The translations under genes were made by a program, and so were the position numbers. From Deltaproteobacteria bacterium (GTDB lineage: Bacteria; Desulfobacterota; Binatia; UBA9968): a stretch of 64,000 nucleotides of DNA. This document shows, piece by piece, positions 17,049-25,527 of the stretch. Below the pieces are notes generated by a model. The model had not been told where the DNA came from. It saw only the letters and a list, made by a program, of their open reading frames with translations, and made no database searches. The stretch covers positions 1 through 64,000 of the forward strand of contig VGTH01000025.1 of assembly GCA_016874755.1 (NCBI GenBank), in the 5' to 3' direction. Positions within the stretch are counted from its first letter, which is position 1, and the number at the start of each line of letters is the position of its first letter.

Positions 17049-18182
17049 TCACTTATCACTCGTACCGAATACTTTCCCCTGCGGAGGAACAGCGTGCGTC
17101 TTGGCTGAGGCGGTCTCCTGATTTCGCATGGTGAACATTTGCCGGTAACTGTGGCCCTCGATCCTAAAAATTCCCAGATGGGGGCGGACCCCGTCCCCGC
17201 CAACCACCAGTTGAACGTACTCGCCTGACGGCAACATAATCTCCTTCTCTCCAGCAATCGGGATGTCGAACTTATGCTTGGGCTGCTGTCCGACGATCTG
17301 CACGGCTATGTTTTTGCCCGAATCGTTAGAGATCTTTAACGACGTACGTTCCGCCTTTTGCAAGGACTCGACAGCGACGATGGGTGGCGCTGCCGCGGTA
17401 TCTTTTAGCTCGACGTTGGCGGGAACGTCGAAGACTTTCGCCATGTAACCAGCCTCGATTTTTTCCATTGCCTTCGATTGGAAGCGAGCTACGTCTTTTT
17501 TTGCGGCGGCAAGCCAGCGAAACAGCGAAGGGTAGTCTTTTCTCGCGAAATATTCCTCAGCCGGAGCTTTGACCGTGCTGTCGATGAGCGTCTCGGCTCT
17601 TTGCCGGTATTCGATCGGGATTTCGGTATCCAGTTCACGCAGTGAAACCAGAACGGCGGTCACTGGTCCCTTCTTCAAGGTTTCTTCGGCTTTGAGAATG
17701 CGCGCGCGGGCATCGAGCGCCTTGACACGCAACAATACCTCCTGTTCTTTGACGTACATCTTGCGCATGCTCTTAAGCTCCGTGATCGCCGTGTCGAGTT
17801 TGCCGTTGTCGACCAGATCCGTGACCCAATTGATGTGGACTTCAGGGAGGCGCACGCTTAGCGTTGCCGCCTCTGCCTTGGCGCGACCGTCGGCGTCCTT
17901 GGACAAAGAGTTTAGATAATTAATGGCGAGATTGAAGTCTTTATCCGCGATCGCTTGCCGCGCTGCCGCCACGATCGCGCGATCTCGGCAAGCCGTGATC
18001 GTCTTGGGGTTGGTGAAGAGAACATCATCGGCGCTGCTGCGATCGGCCAAGATCTTCGCATAACCGCCTTCACCGTCACGGGTGAGCTTGCCACAGTTGA
18101 AAGAATCCCAGGTTTCGCTTCCGTAGTTGAACGCGGCGGCCGCACCTAAACCCATCAACGTCAACGCAACCAGTTTTTGCAT
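17049..18182 (-). CDS. exported helical-repeat protein of unknown function
   Basis: A 377-residue protein with a signal peptide (MQKLVALTLMGLGAAAA). A long helical region follows (about 50-250; many A/L/E/K-rich helices such as VHINWVTDLVDNGKLDTAITELKS), probably solenoid-like, and then a beta-rich C-terminal domain (about 260-355, LKISNDSGKNIAVQIVGQQ). Start ATG 18182 has AGAGGGGGA upstream. I do not recognise a family. It lies with the next three minus-strand genes (VWA-like, polytopic membrane, small membrane protein), so it may be the last gene of an envelope-associated operon. Confidence 0.7.
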   Translation of the reverse strand: MQKLVALTLMGLGAAAAFNYGSETWDSFNCGKLTRDGEGGYAKILADRSSADDVLFTNPKTITACRDRAIVAAARQAIADKDFNLAINYLNSLSKDADGRAKAEAATLSVRLPEVHINWVTDLVDNGKLDTAITELKSMRKMYVKEQEVLLRVKALDARARILKAEETLKKGPVTAVLVSLRELDTEIPIEYRQRAETLIDSTVKAPAEEYFARKDYPSLFRWLAAAKKDVARFQSKAMEKIEAGYMAKVFDVPANVELKDTAAAPPIVAVESLQKAERTSLKISNDSGKNIAVQIVGQQPKHKFDIPIAGEKEIMLPSGEYVQLVVGGDGVRPHLGIFRIEGHSYRQMFTMRNQETASAKTHAVPPQGKVFGTSDK

Positions 18183-18241
18183 AAAGTCCCCCTCTGTTTT
18201 CAATGAACCTAGCAGCTCGGTTTTGTTAACCTTACATCTTT

Positions 18242-18946
18242 TTAGTTTGGCCCAACCTGGCCCAGTGCCTTGACCGCGGACGGGTTGCGCGAGCGGCCCA
18301 AGAAAGCCGCGACATCGACTTGGCCCGCGTGCTCGAAGGGCACGAGCAAGATTTTCTTTTGATCGGTAAATCCCGCTTCCGCCGCCATTTTGGTCAGAGC
18401 ATCCTCCACACCTTTGTGAATGCCGACAAACAGAATGCGATAGTCGGCGGCGATAGTACCGCGTTGGGTTTTTGATTCGGTCGGTTTGCTCTTTTTGTCT
18501 TGAACACCGTCGGCGATGCAGACCAGGACGTACTTTGCGCCCTTGGAGCCATTGGCCTTTTCGTTCAGCTCGATCTGCTGGCGCGCGTGATCGAAGATGG
18601 CAACAAAATCAGACACCGTATCGTTGCGTTTGTTCTGGGGGATTTCTTTAATGTCTTTGAAGATCTTCGTGACCTGCGGCTCGAAACGAGACAGCCGGCT
18701 TTCTAATTGGACTGAAATCACATCGAGGTCATCGACCCTTAAGATCGCCAGCCGGTCGCCTGGGGCGATAAATTCGAGGACCGAGGAGCGGGCGAGGGCG
18801 GGGTAATCCTTAAATTGTTTGCGAGCCACCGATGTGGTGGTGTCGTAGCACATGTTCCAATCGACCCTGCTGGCCTGCGCCACACCAGCAAACAAAGTCG
18901 ATGCCGTTAGGGTGATACCTATCAGAATGTTTTTTGAGCGTGTCAT
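18242..18946 (-). CDS. exported VWA-like protein
   Basis: The 234-residue product has a signal peptide (residues 1-25, ending AGVAQA) and a fold like a von Willebrand factor A domain. A MIDAS-like DTTTS (Asp35, Thr37, Ser39) follows the first strand, and a strand ending IADGVQD (like the TDG motif) and a later ILFVGIHKG strand are present. VWA domains bind metal and protein partners. Start ATG 18946 has an AGGAGG 9 nt upstream. The gene lies 20 nt after the polytopic membrane protein gene, suggesting a joint function at the envelope. The family is unrecognised; the VWA call rests on motif reading. Confidence 0.6.
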   Translation of the reverse strand: MTRSKNILIGITLTASTLFAGVAQASRVDWNMCYDTTTSVARKQFKDYPALARSSVLEFIAPGDRLAILRVDDLDVISVQLESRLSRFEPQVTKIFKDIKEIPQNKRNDTVSDFVAIFDHARQQIELNEKANGSKGAKYVLVCIADGVQDKKSKPTESKTQRGTIAADYRILFVGIHKGVEDALTKMAAEAGFTDQKKILLVPFEHAGQVDVAAFLGRSRNPSAVKALGQVGPN

Positions 18947-18965
18947 TGTAAGTGCCTCCTTTTGT

Positions 18966-19718
18966 TTATTGTTTACGCCCGAACCATCTGCCCAAGCTCT
19001 GCTCAATTGAGCGGAACGGATCGAACACGGCGATATCAGTGTAGGCACCGATGTAGGTAAGAATGCCGGGCGCATCGTGGTCTTTTTTCTTTGGTGGTTT
19101 TGCACTGGTTCTTCGGGCCGTCAGTCGAGTTGCCAAGCGCTGTGCCGCACGGATGGGCGCAACCAGCGCCCAGAAGATCGCTTTGATCAGAGGCACGGCC
19201 AACAGATGAATGCCGCGGTAGCCCGAAATGAGCTCGACGCTGCAACAGACGTGAGCCAGTAAGCCGTTGATGCCGGCCAGTACCAGACCGCCTAAAACGT
19301 AACCGCGCCAAGCGGAGACAAAATCTTCGAGTAAAACCAGTGGCACCGCTGCGCCGAAGAGAATGAGCCAGCGCATGGGGCTCTTTTCCTTGAAACGCTC
19401 CGCTAGTTCTGCGCCGAGCAGAAACTGGGCGATGCCGAGAGCCGCGCCGTAGAGCAGTAGATCGGTAATGTCGATCGATTGACCGAGCACCTGAAGGGTC
19501 AGCAAAACGTATCCGGCGCGATCGAGAACGACTTCCATAGCTTCGCCGATCAGCTTACTGTTCAAACCCCAGAAAACGATCGCCGCAGGCGCCATCAACA
19601 TGCCCAAGGCACCGCCTTCGTTGATTAGCTGCTTCAAGTGATAGGCTGCTGTTTGTGTCTCAGGGATTTCGGGTAAAGGATGCGTAGGTTCCAAGACCGG
19701 CGGCGGCGCGTCAGTCAC
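18966..19718 (-). CDS. polytopic membrane protein, unknown
   Basis: A 250-residue protein starting at GTG 19718. After a Pro-rich, acidic cytoplasmic start (TDAPPPVLEPTHPLPEIPE) there are about five or six hydrophobic segments (around residues 37-55, 65-100, 112-130, 138-158 and 172-192) and a basic Lys/Arg C-terminal part (ARRTSAKPPKKKDHD). No family is recognised. The start was chosen because GTG overlaps the TGA of the preceding small gene as GTGA; the longer in-frame version would begin with an implausible Arg-rich sequence. It leads into the VWA-like gene. Confidence 0.65.
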   Translation of the reverse strand: MTDAPPPVLEPTHPLPEIPETQTAAYHLKQLINEGGALGMLMAPAAIVFWGLNSKLIGEAMEVVLDRAGYVLLTLQVLGQSIDITDLLLYGAALGIAQFLLGAELAERFKEKSPMRWLILFGAAVPLVLLEDFVSAWRGYVLGGLVLAGINGLLAHVCCSVELISGYRGIHLLAVPLIKAIFWALVAPIRAAQRLATRLTARRTSAKPPKKKDHDAPGILTYIGAYTDIAVFDPFRSIEQSLGRWFGRKQ

Positions 19719-19867
19719 GGAGCCGAGATCAAAAGCTTTGCCCGACTCGTCGCAGCGATTACTTGGATGGCTCGCCAGGACCCGTATCGTGATCTGTCGC
19801 CCTGGATGACCCCGATCACGCCGGTCAAAACACCGACGACGATCAAAACGATTGCCAAACACCACAA
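19715..19867 (-). CDS. possible 50-residue membrane peptide coupled to the next gene
   Basis: The minus frame upstream of the polytopic protein encodes LWCLAIVLIVVGVLTGVIGV followed by IQGDRSRYGSWRAIQVIAAT, one strong membrane helix and a soluble tail. It stops with TGA overlapping the GTG of the next gene (GTGA), typical of translational coupling. The weakness is at its 5' end: only TTG starts are in frame (19867) after a TAA, and no good ribosome site is visible. It could also be a chance open frame. Confidence 0.35.
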   Translation of the reverse strand: MWCLAIVLIVVGVLTGVIGVIQGDRSRYGSWRAIQVIAATSRAKLLISAP

Positions 19868-19871
19868 GATT

Positions 19872-20051
19872 GTGCGTCGCGACGAGCGTTACATTCGCGA
19901 GCTGCGCCTCGAAGTGAGCGGTGGAGTGACTATGGCGCCAAAACTCGAACTGGAGCCAGGAGGTGAGGTTTTAAGTCAACTGCAAAACGCGGTGATTGCG
20001 GCGCGCTCCGCGGCCCTTGAAGCAATCTGGAACTTCAAATTCAACGGTTGA
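19872..20051 (+). CDS. possible small hypothetical protein before the TPR gene
   Basis: From GTG 19872 an open frame encodes 59 residues with a protein-like composition (RYIRELRLEVSGG, PKLELEPGGEVLSQLQNAV, RSAALEAIWNFKFNG) and G/C-rich third positions. It ends 19 nt before the TPR protein gene on the same strand. It also overlaps no firm gene. No family is recognised, and the evidence is weak. Confidence 0.3.
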   Translation: MRRDERYIRELRLEVSGGVTMAPKLELEPGGEVLSQLQNAVIAARSAALEAIWNFKFNG

Positions 20052-20070
20052 TCCACACGGGAGGGTTGTC

Positions 20071-21834
20071 ATGAAAGCAAAAATCTTAGCAATCATCTGC
20101 GGATTCGTAATTGTGCTCTTTTCTAATCATGGCTTAGCGCAGCCATTTGATGCCGAGCGCATGCGCAGAGCCATTATCTCGGGGAACTGGACCGAGGTCG
20201 ATGCCGCGGTGGAAGAGTGGCTCCGAAACCCAACCGGACGGGCTGTGGCTTCGATTATTCGTGGTTACGCAGCTTTGGCAAAGGGCGACGAGACAGCCGC
20301 TGTAGCTTATTTTCTTCGGGCGAACATGGGCAAGACCGATCCGCGAACCGCCAAGTGGTTTGATGAGTTGGCGACCAAAAACCCGAACAGTGCCATGGCG
20401 CAATTCTTTGCCGGTGACTTTGCGGCACGGCAAAACGACCGCGCAGGCGCAATTGCGCGGCTTGATAAAGCAGTGAAGCTTAATCCCGAGTTGCACGTAG
20501 CGATGCTCGCGCGCGCAATGCTGCGAGTGTCAGGAAGCGAGGGTCATCTGGCTCTAGCGGACTTGGAAGCGCTTGAAAAGACGGCCCTCGCAGCCGATGC
20601 GTTGGTGATTCGTAGCTCCCTCGACTTGGACAACGGTTACCTCGCGCGCGCGCAGGATCATCTCAACCGCGCGCTACAGCTTGCGCCCGGGCATGCAGTG
20701 GCCCTCAATACGCTCGGCCTCTTGCGGGTTCATCAGAACAACCTTAGAGAAGCCAAGGATGCATTCGCCGCCGCTTTTGGTAGGGCGCCAGAATTGACCG
20801 AAGCCCGAACGAACTATCAGATCACGGAAGCTGCCATGAAACACGGGTCGGTCATTGCAACGAAGAAGATAACGATCGTCGTGGCCAATGACGAGCAAAT
20901 GAAAGAGGCAACCGGGTTCGCGGGGGACGTCCTGAGAGCGAGATCTGGTCGCGATCCGATCGTCACGAGGGATGTCAACCAAGCCGCTGCCCTCGCAGGC
21001 AAATACGACGTTATTCTGCAGGTGCCCGACGGTGGCGCAAAGTCCGTTCTCGGCGGCAGAGTGCTGGATACCCTGAACAAAGTTAATGAGCTAACCAAAG
21101 GGAATAGTTCGGTGAATATTATCAGTCAGTCCCACGAGGCGTCTCAAAACGCGGTCTCGGGAGTATCGCGGTTCACAAGCGGACCATCGAACGGCAATCG
21201 GACCCGGGTCGAAGGTATCCAGATGATGGACCCGAGTGAATTGTCCGGCCTGGTTGGCAAGACTCCAATGGGAGTTACTGATAACCAGGGGTTAGCGAGG
21301 GATTCCGCTCGCCTCATCAAGGAAAGAAATATCCCTGTAACACCGTACATCACCGAGAAAATAGGCATACAACATCTCAATAACGGGAAGGCTTTCAAGG
21401 ATTACGGTGTGCCATATTACTCGACGCCTTCGGAGGTGAAATTGGAGCTTACCCCGCGATTGAGTCTGACCAAAAAGGAACCGACCTTTGGCGTCGGATT
21501 GAAGGACGCAGGAGATCGAGGCGGAGAACGTATTGGTATGTCGGAACGGGACTGGACACTGCATGGCTCCGTCGACCGACTCTCTCGCGGATCGATGAGT
21601 GACCTTTTGACGAAGAACTTTGGCCGTGGCGTAAACATCGCATCTTTACCTGATCTGTCAAGTCGCCAGTCCACCTGCGCCTGCGATTCCGGTGGAATTG
21701 AATTGGCGTTGATGGACTTTACACGCGGGAAAGGAGGGACGATTCGTTATAACAAAGGCAGCGGCAAGTTAACGGTCGTTTACACGTTGTTTAATTACGA
21801 ATCTCTCACACAGATTGCCGTGGCGAAAAGATAG
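20071..21834 (+). CDS. exported TPR protein with a novel C-terminal half
   Basis: A 587-residue protein with signal peptide (1-24, ending GLAQ). Residues about 60-250 form tetratricopeptide-like helical pairs (MAQFFAGDFAARQNDRAGAI, ALNTLGLLRVHQNNLREAKD). From about 275 a different domain begins (ITIVVANDEQMKEATGFAGD, YDVILQVPDGG), followed by roughly 300 residues with no family I know. These include a Cys pair (STCACDSGG) near 535 and a C-terminal beta-rich end. Start ATG 20071 has GGGAGGG upstream. It is divergent from the 17-20 kb minus-strand genes and, by its export and novelty, may belong with them. Confidence 0.7.
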   Translation: MKAKILAIICGFVIVLFSNHGLAQPFDAERMRRAIISGNWTEVDAAVEEWLRNPTGRAVASIIRGYAALAKGDETAAVAYFLRANMGKTDPRTAKWFDELATKNPNSAMAQFFAGDFAARQNDRAGAIARLDKAVKLNPELHVAMLARAMLRVSGSEGHLALADLEALEKTALAADALVIRSSLDLDNGYLARAQDHLNRALQLAPGHAVALNTLGLLRVHQNNLREAKDAFAAAFGRAPELTEARTNYQITEAAMKHGSVIATKKITIVVANDEQMKEATGFAGDVLRARSGRDPIVTRDVNQAAALAGKYDVILQVPDGGAKSVLGGRVLDTLNKVNELTKGNSSVNIISQSHEASQNAVSGVSRFTSGPSNGNRTRVEGIQMMDPSELSGLVGKTPMGVTDNQGLARDSARLIKERNIPVTPYITEKIGIQHLNNGKAFKDYGVPYYSTPSEVKLELTPRLSLTKKEPTFGVGLKDAGDRGGERIGMSERDWTLHGSVDRLSRGSMSDLLTKNFGRGVNIASLPDLSSRQSTCACDSGGIELALMDFTRGKGGTIRYNKGSGKLTVVYTLFNYESLTQIAVAKR

Positions 21835-21958
21835 GTTCGTTGGCTGAAGAAGAATCACTCGTCGTTCATCTGCAAGGTAACGCCGTTCGAAGCGGCGCAG
21901 CGGCTCTTGAAAAGGCGTCTCCGGCTCAGTATACAAAGGAAAAATCAGGAGGGCGGCT

Positions 21959-22378
21959 ATGAAAATCAAACAGATTTATCACATTGGGTTGCCGTGCAAC
22001 GATCTGGAACGTGGCGTCAAGTTCTACACCGAAGTCTTGGGCATGAAGTGCACCAAGGTCGGCTACGACACCGAGAGCGGCGGGCCATATAAGGACGTCT
22101 ACGGCATGTTTCCGGCGATTGCCCGGTTGTTCTTAGAAGACGGCATGTGCCTGGTGCTGTTCCAGCGGCCGCAGGAAGTGAACCGCGGCGATTTCGATGA
22201 AGGCACCAATCATTTGGCGTTGGAAGTTAGCCCGGAAGATTTCGACAAAGCCAACGACGAGCTCAAGAAGGCTGGCGTGAAGGTTTTGATCGACAAGCCG
22301 GTGGTGCGGCCGACCGGCAAGGCGATTTATTTCTTTGACACCGAGCAGAACTACATCCAGCTCTGGTCGAAGCCGTAG
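21959..22378 (+). CDS. VOC-family (glyoxalase/dioxygenase-like) protein
   Basis: A 139-residue vicinal-oxygen-chelate protein: IYHIGLPCNDLERGVKFYTE and LGMKC form the first beta-alpha-beta-beta-beta unit with His8; TNHLALEVSPEDFDKANDEL gives the second unit with another candidate metal His, and the end FFDTEQNYIQLW supplies the usual Glu/Gln ligand region. It may be a lyase, epimerase or ring-cleavage dioxygenase. An AGGAGGG lies 8 nt before ATG 21959. Confidence 0.85.
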   Translation: MKIKQIYHIGLPCNDLERGVKFYTEVLGMKCTKVGYDTESGGPYKDVYGMFPAIARLFLEDGMCLVLFQRPQEVNRGDFDEGTNHLALEVSPEDFDKANDELKKAGVKVLIDKPVVRPTGKAIYFFDTEQNYIQLWSKP

Positions 22379-22397
22379 GGCGCATCGCTTGGCGATG

Positions 22398-22466
22398 CTG
22401 TTCCGGGTTTCGTTGTTCCGCGTTTCGGGTTGAAAGACATCTGACGTTAACTCGAAACCCGAAACC
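22398..22466. repeat. second copy of family D intergenic repeat
   Basis: TTCCGGGTTTCGTTGTTCCG and CGTTTCGGGTTGAAAGACAT are followed by AACTCGAAACCCGAAACC, the same GGGTTTCG/CCGAAACCC inverted tracts as at 4025-4112, including the shared GTTAACTCGAAACCC / GTTAACCTGAAACCC stretch. Confidence 0.6.
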
Positions 22467-22468
22467 TT

Positions 22469-22509
22469 CGACATACCCCGTGCGCCCTCAGGGCGCACGG
22501 GGTATGTCG
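22469..22509. terminator. perfect 20-bp hairpin between convergent genes
   Basis: The 41-nt sequence has two perfectly complementary 20-nt arms around a single C (22489); the centre is GCGCCCT-C-AGGGCGC. On the plus strand TTTT follows directly, so it could end transcription of the VOC gene; on the minus strand the hairpin spans the stop codon (22488-22490) and last six codons of trmI. It may be a bidirectional terminator or a mobile palindrome of the kind seen at 60329-60356. Confidence 0.6.
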
Positions 22510-23309
22510 TTTTGGCCGTCGGCCAATCTTCTGGCGGTCGTGAGAAAACCGGTGTGCGCCACCATGCGATGCTGCGGGCGGGCGCTCAGGCCTTTGAAAT
22601 GCCAGCCGCGCATCAATGTCTCGGTGGTTTCGACGCAGGCGAAACGCCGGTCCTCTTTCAAAGCGTCCACCAAGCTTTTGATCTGCAACACCGTCGGCAA
22701 ATAGCACAATAAAATGCCGCCCGGCCGCAGCACGCGCCAGGCGCGCTCGATCACTTGCCAGGGCTCTGGCAAGTCGAGAATCACCCGGTCGATGTCGGTT
22801 TCTTCTAGCTCCGCCGCCACGTCGCCATGTTTGATAGTCCAGTGCGGCGCCGGGCCGAAATATTTGGCGACATTTTTTTTCGCCAGGTCGGCGAAGTCTT
22901 CGCGAATCTCGTAGGAAATCAGTTGGCCGCTTTCACCGATGGCACGAAGCAGCGCCATGCTCAGTGCGCCGGCACCGACGCCGGCTTCGACGACGCGTGC
23001 GCCGGGGAAGAGATCGGCCCAGATCAAGATCGGCCCGATGTCCTTGGGATAGATGACCTGGGCCGTGCGCGGCAGATTAGGAATTAGCTGCGGCAGGCTC
23101 GGACGAAAGACCAAGAACGGTTCGTTGAAAGATGAACGCACCGCGATGCCTTCCTCCTTGCCGATGATTTCTTCCGGGTTGATCTTGCCGCCGCGAATCG
23201 CAATGGCGCGGCGCGCGTCGAGGCGGGTCAGATATTCGCGGTCTTTGCGGTCGAGCAAGATAACCGGTTCGCTTTCTTGCAGCGGCCCGCGGCGGTAGGC
23301 AGAGTCCAT
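22488..23309 (-). CDS. trmI: tRNA (adenine-N1)-methyltransferase, TrmI family
   Basis: A 273-residue class I SAM methyltransferase with the TrmI layout: a small N-terminal beta domain (VILLDRKDREYLTRLD), the AQVIYPKDIGPILIWADLFP lead-in, motif I VVEAGVGAGALSMALLRA, motif IV DRVILDLPEPW, and the C-terminal ETLMRGWHFKGLSARPQHRM signature. It methylates A58 (and in some species A57) of the tRNA T-loop. It follows the nucleotidyltransferase gene by 16 nt on the minus strand. The last residues (NDIPRAP) fall in a palindromic repeat and may be non-native. Confidence 0.9.
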   Translation of the reverse strand: MDSAYRRGPLQESEPVILLDRKDREYLTRLDARRAIAIRGGKINPEEIIGKEEGIAVRSSFNEPFLVFRPSLPQLIPNLPRTAQVIYPKDIGPILIWADLFPGARVVEAGVGAGALSMALLRAIGESGQLISYEIREDFADLAKKNVAKYFGPAPHWTIKHGDVAAELEETDIDRVILDLPEPWQVIERAWRVLRPGGILLCYLPTVLQIKSLVDALKEDRRFACVETTETLMRGWHFKGLSARPQHRMVAHTGFLTTARRLADGQNDIPRAP

Positions 23310-23325
23310 GGGCGATTTCGAGGCG

Positions 23326-24435
23326 TCACTTTATGGTGAACGAGCCGAAACCTTTCTTGTGCAGTTCGTCGACGACTTCGCGAACTTCTTGGGCACGATT
23401 GATATCGCCGACCAGCAACGCGTCCGGCGTGTCGACGACGACGGCGTCTTTGATTCCCAGCAACACGACGAGGCGGTCGGGTGCGTGCACCAGGCAATTG
23501 CTGGCGCCGTAGCCGAGCCACTGGCCGTGGCCGGCGTTGCCGTTGCCGTCGCGGTGCAGCATGCGATGGACGGCGGCCCAACTGCCGACGTCGCTCCAGC
23601 CGAAGTCGGCGTCGACGGTCAAAACTTTCTGCTCACCGCTGGCCGGCTCCATCACGCCGACGTCGATGGCGATGCTGGGCATTTTCTTGTACCCCGCGGC
23701 GATGAGCTTTCTTAGCCGCGGGTCGGCGCTGGCGAGCGATTTGCCGCGCGCGCCCTGCGCGATGTTCTGCAAGCCCTGGTAAAGCTCGGGCATGTAGCGC
23801 GCCATCAGTTGCAGCAGGGTCGCCGCTTTCCAAATAAAAATACCGCTGTTCCACAAAGAGCCCTGGCGCATGAGCCGCTGCGCCATTGCGAGCTTGGGCT
23901 TTTCGGTAAATCTCTTGACGCGGTAACCGGCCGCGCCACCACCGAGTTTGTTTCCTTTCATGATGTAGCCGTAGCCGGTCTCGGGGTAGGCCGGGCGAAT
24001 GCCAATCGTCACCAGTTGGTCATGCGATTTCGCCAGCGCGACCGCTTTGTCGATGGTTTTGCGAAAGGCTTTGGCGTCGGGCACCCAATGGTCGGCGGGC
24101 AAGACGATCATCACCGCCTCGGGGTCGCGGCGCACGACTTCGAGCGCGGCTAAGCCGATGCAGGGCGCGGTGTTGCGCCCCTGGGGCTCGGCGAGAAAGT
24201 TGTGCTTGGGCAAATTACCCAGCTCTTTGCGAGTGGCCTCCAACTGATCGGCGATGGTGACGACGAGCGTTTGTTTGGCGCCGCTGAGCGGTGCGACGCG
24301 CTCGGCGGTTTCGGCGATGAGACTTTTTGAGCCGAAAATTTTCAGTAGCTGTTTGGGTTTTTGCAGCCGGCTGAGCGGCCAAAAGCGGGTGCCTTTGCCG
24401 CCGGCGATGATGATACTGTAGCAATGTGCTTTCAT
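23326..24435 (-). CDS. manC: mannose-1-phosphate guanylyltransferase
   Basis: A 369-residue nucleotidyltransferase with the GDP-mannose pyrophosphorylase signature AGGKGTRFWPLSR (11-23), then QKPKQLLKIFGS, LPADHW (about 107), GYGYIMKG and FTEKP (catalytic Lys). It makes GDP-mannose for surface polysaccharides. The length is that of the ManC catalytic domain without the isomerase domain. ATG 24435 starts the first beta strand. It is head-to-head with the pseudouridine synthase gene and upstream of trmI on the minus strand. Confidence 0.88.
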   Translation of the reverse strand: MKAHCYSIIIAGGKGTRFWPLSRLQKPKQLLKIFGSKSLIAETAERVAPLSGAKQTLVVTIADQLEATRKELGNLPKHNFLAEPQGRNTAPCIGLAALEVVRRDPEAVMIVLPADHWVPDAKAFRKTIDKAVALAKSHDQLVTIGIRPAYPETGYGYIMKGNKLGGGAAGYRVKRFTEKPKLAMAQRLMRQGSLWNSGIFIWKAATLLQLMARYMPELYQGLQNIAQGARGKSLASADPRLRKLIAAGYKKMPSIAIDVGVMEPASGEQKVLTVDADFGWSDVGSWAAVHRMLHRDGNGNAGHGQWLGYGASNCLVHAPDRLVVLLGIKDAVVVDTPDALLVGDINRAQEVREVVDELHKKGFGSFTIK

Positions 24436-24483
24436 CCGATATATTTCCGTCCGCAGAGTGACAGCTATAGTACGGTAGGAGCT

Positions 24484-25452
24484 ATGACGGATCAAGGCGC
24501 GGTTGAGAAAGCACACCGTTGGTCAGTGCCGCCGGACCTGCAAGGCATTCGGCTCGACGCCTTTCTGCGCCGGTGCCTGCCGCAACTATCCCGCCGCGTA
24601 CTCGAAGTGGCCATCGCCGAGAGATTATTTCGGATCAATGCGAAAGTGGGGCGCAAGGGCGAGGCGCTGCGTGAAGCCGATGTCGTGACTTATCACGGCG
24701 ACGCCGCCTGGCTGGCGGTGCGCCCGTTGCCGGATGCCGATCTTCCTGTGCCGATTGTCTACGAGGATGATTTCCTATTGGTGCTCGACAAACCTGCCGG
24801 CATGGCGACCCACGGATTTTCCGCGCGCGACCGCGGCACCTTAGCCAATTTCCTGAGCGCGCGCTACCCAGAGCTTGCATCGGTCCACGCCAAGCCCTGG
24901 GAGTTTGGTGTGGCCCATCGCCTCGATCGCGAGACTTCCGGTTTGGTGCTGGTAGCAAAATCGGCTGAAGTCTTCGCCCAACTGCGCCGGCAATTTCAGC
25001 AGCGGCAAATTAGCAAATGGTATTGGGCGCTGGTCTGGGGCGAGACGCCCAAAGAAGGGTCGATCAACTTGCCAATCGCCCATGACAGCGCCGACAAGCG
25101 CAAGATGCGCGCGCTCGCAAAGCGAGGAGGACACCGTAAGAACCTGAAGTCCTGGCAGGCAGCGACGCATTATTATCGCTTGGGCGAAAGGCAGGGCACA
25201 AGTTTGCTTGAATTGGAGATGTTTACCGGCGTGACCCATCAGCTGCGGGTGCATTTGGCTGCCATCGGTCACCCGATCGTCGGCGACTCACTCTACGGCG
25301 CGGACTATTCAGAGCGCTTTGGCCTGCAGCGCCATTTTCTCCATGCCCAACGCCTGCAGCTCCACCATCCGCAGACCGCCAGGGTGGTGGAATTCGTAGC
25401 CCCGTTGCCGGCGGAGCTTTCCAGCTTGTTAGAAAACTTGCAAGTTTCCTGA
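24484..25452 (+). CDS. RluA-family pseudouridine synthase
   Basis: A 322-residue protein with an N-terminal S4-like RNA-binding part (GIRLDAFLRRCLPQLSRRVL) and the RluA catalytic domain. The catalytic motif is AHRLDRETSGLVLVAKS, with the family's VYEDDFLLVLDKPAGM and THQLRVHLAAIGHPIVGD motifs. It isomerises uridines in rRNA or tRNA; RluC/RluD type by domain order. ATG 24484 follows GGTAGGAGCT. It heads a probable operon with cutA and a Nudix gene. Confidence 0.9.
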   Translation: MTDQGAVEKAHRWSVPPDLQGIRLDAFLRRCLPQLSRRVLEVAIAERLFRINAKVGRKGEALREADVVTYHGDAAWLAVRPLPDADLPVPIVYEDDFLLVLDKPAGMATHGFSARDRGTLANFLSARYPELASVHAKPWEFGVAHRLDRETSGLVLVAKSAEVFAQLRRQFQQRQISKWYWALVWGETPKEGSINLPIAHDSADKRKMRALAKRGGHRKNLKSWQAATHYYRLGERQGTSLLELEMFTGVTHQLRVHLAAIGHPIVGDSLYGADYSERFGLQRHFLHAQRLQLHHPQTARVVEFVAPLPAELSSLLENLQVS

Positions 25453-25527
25453 GCACCGGGGCCTTATTCTTGCCTGTTTTTGCCGCTTTCTTGATTGACC
25501 TCTCTAAAACCCGTTAAGATCGATGCC

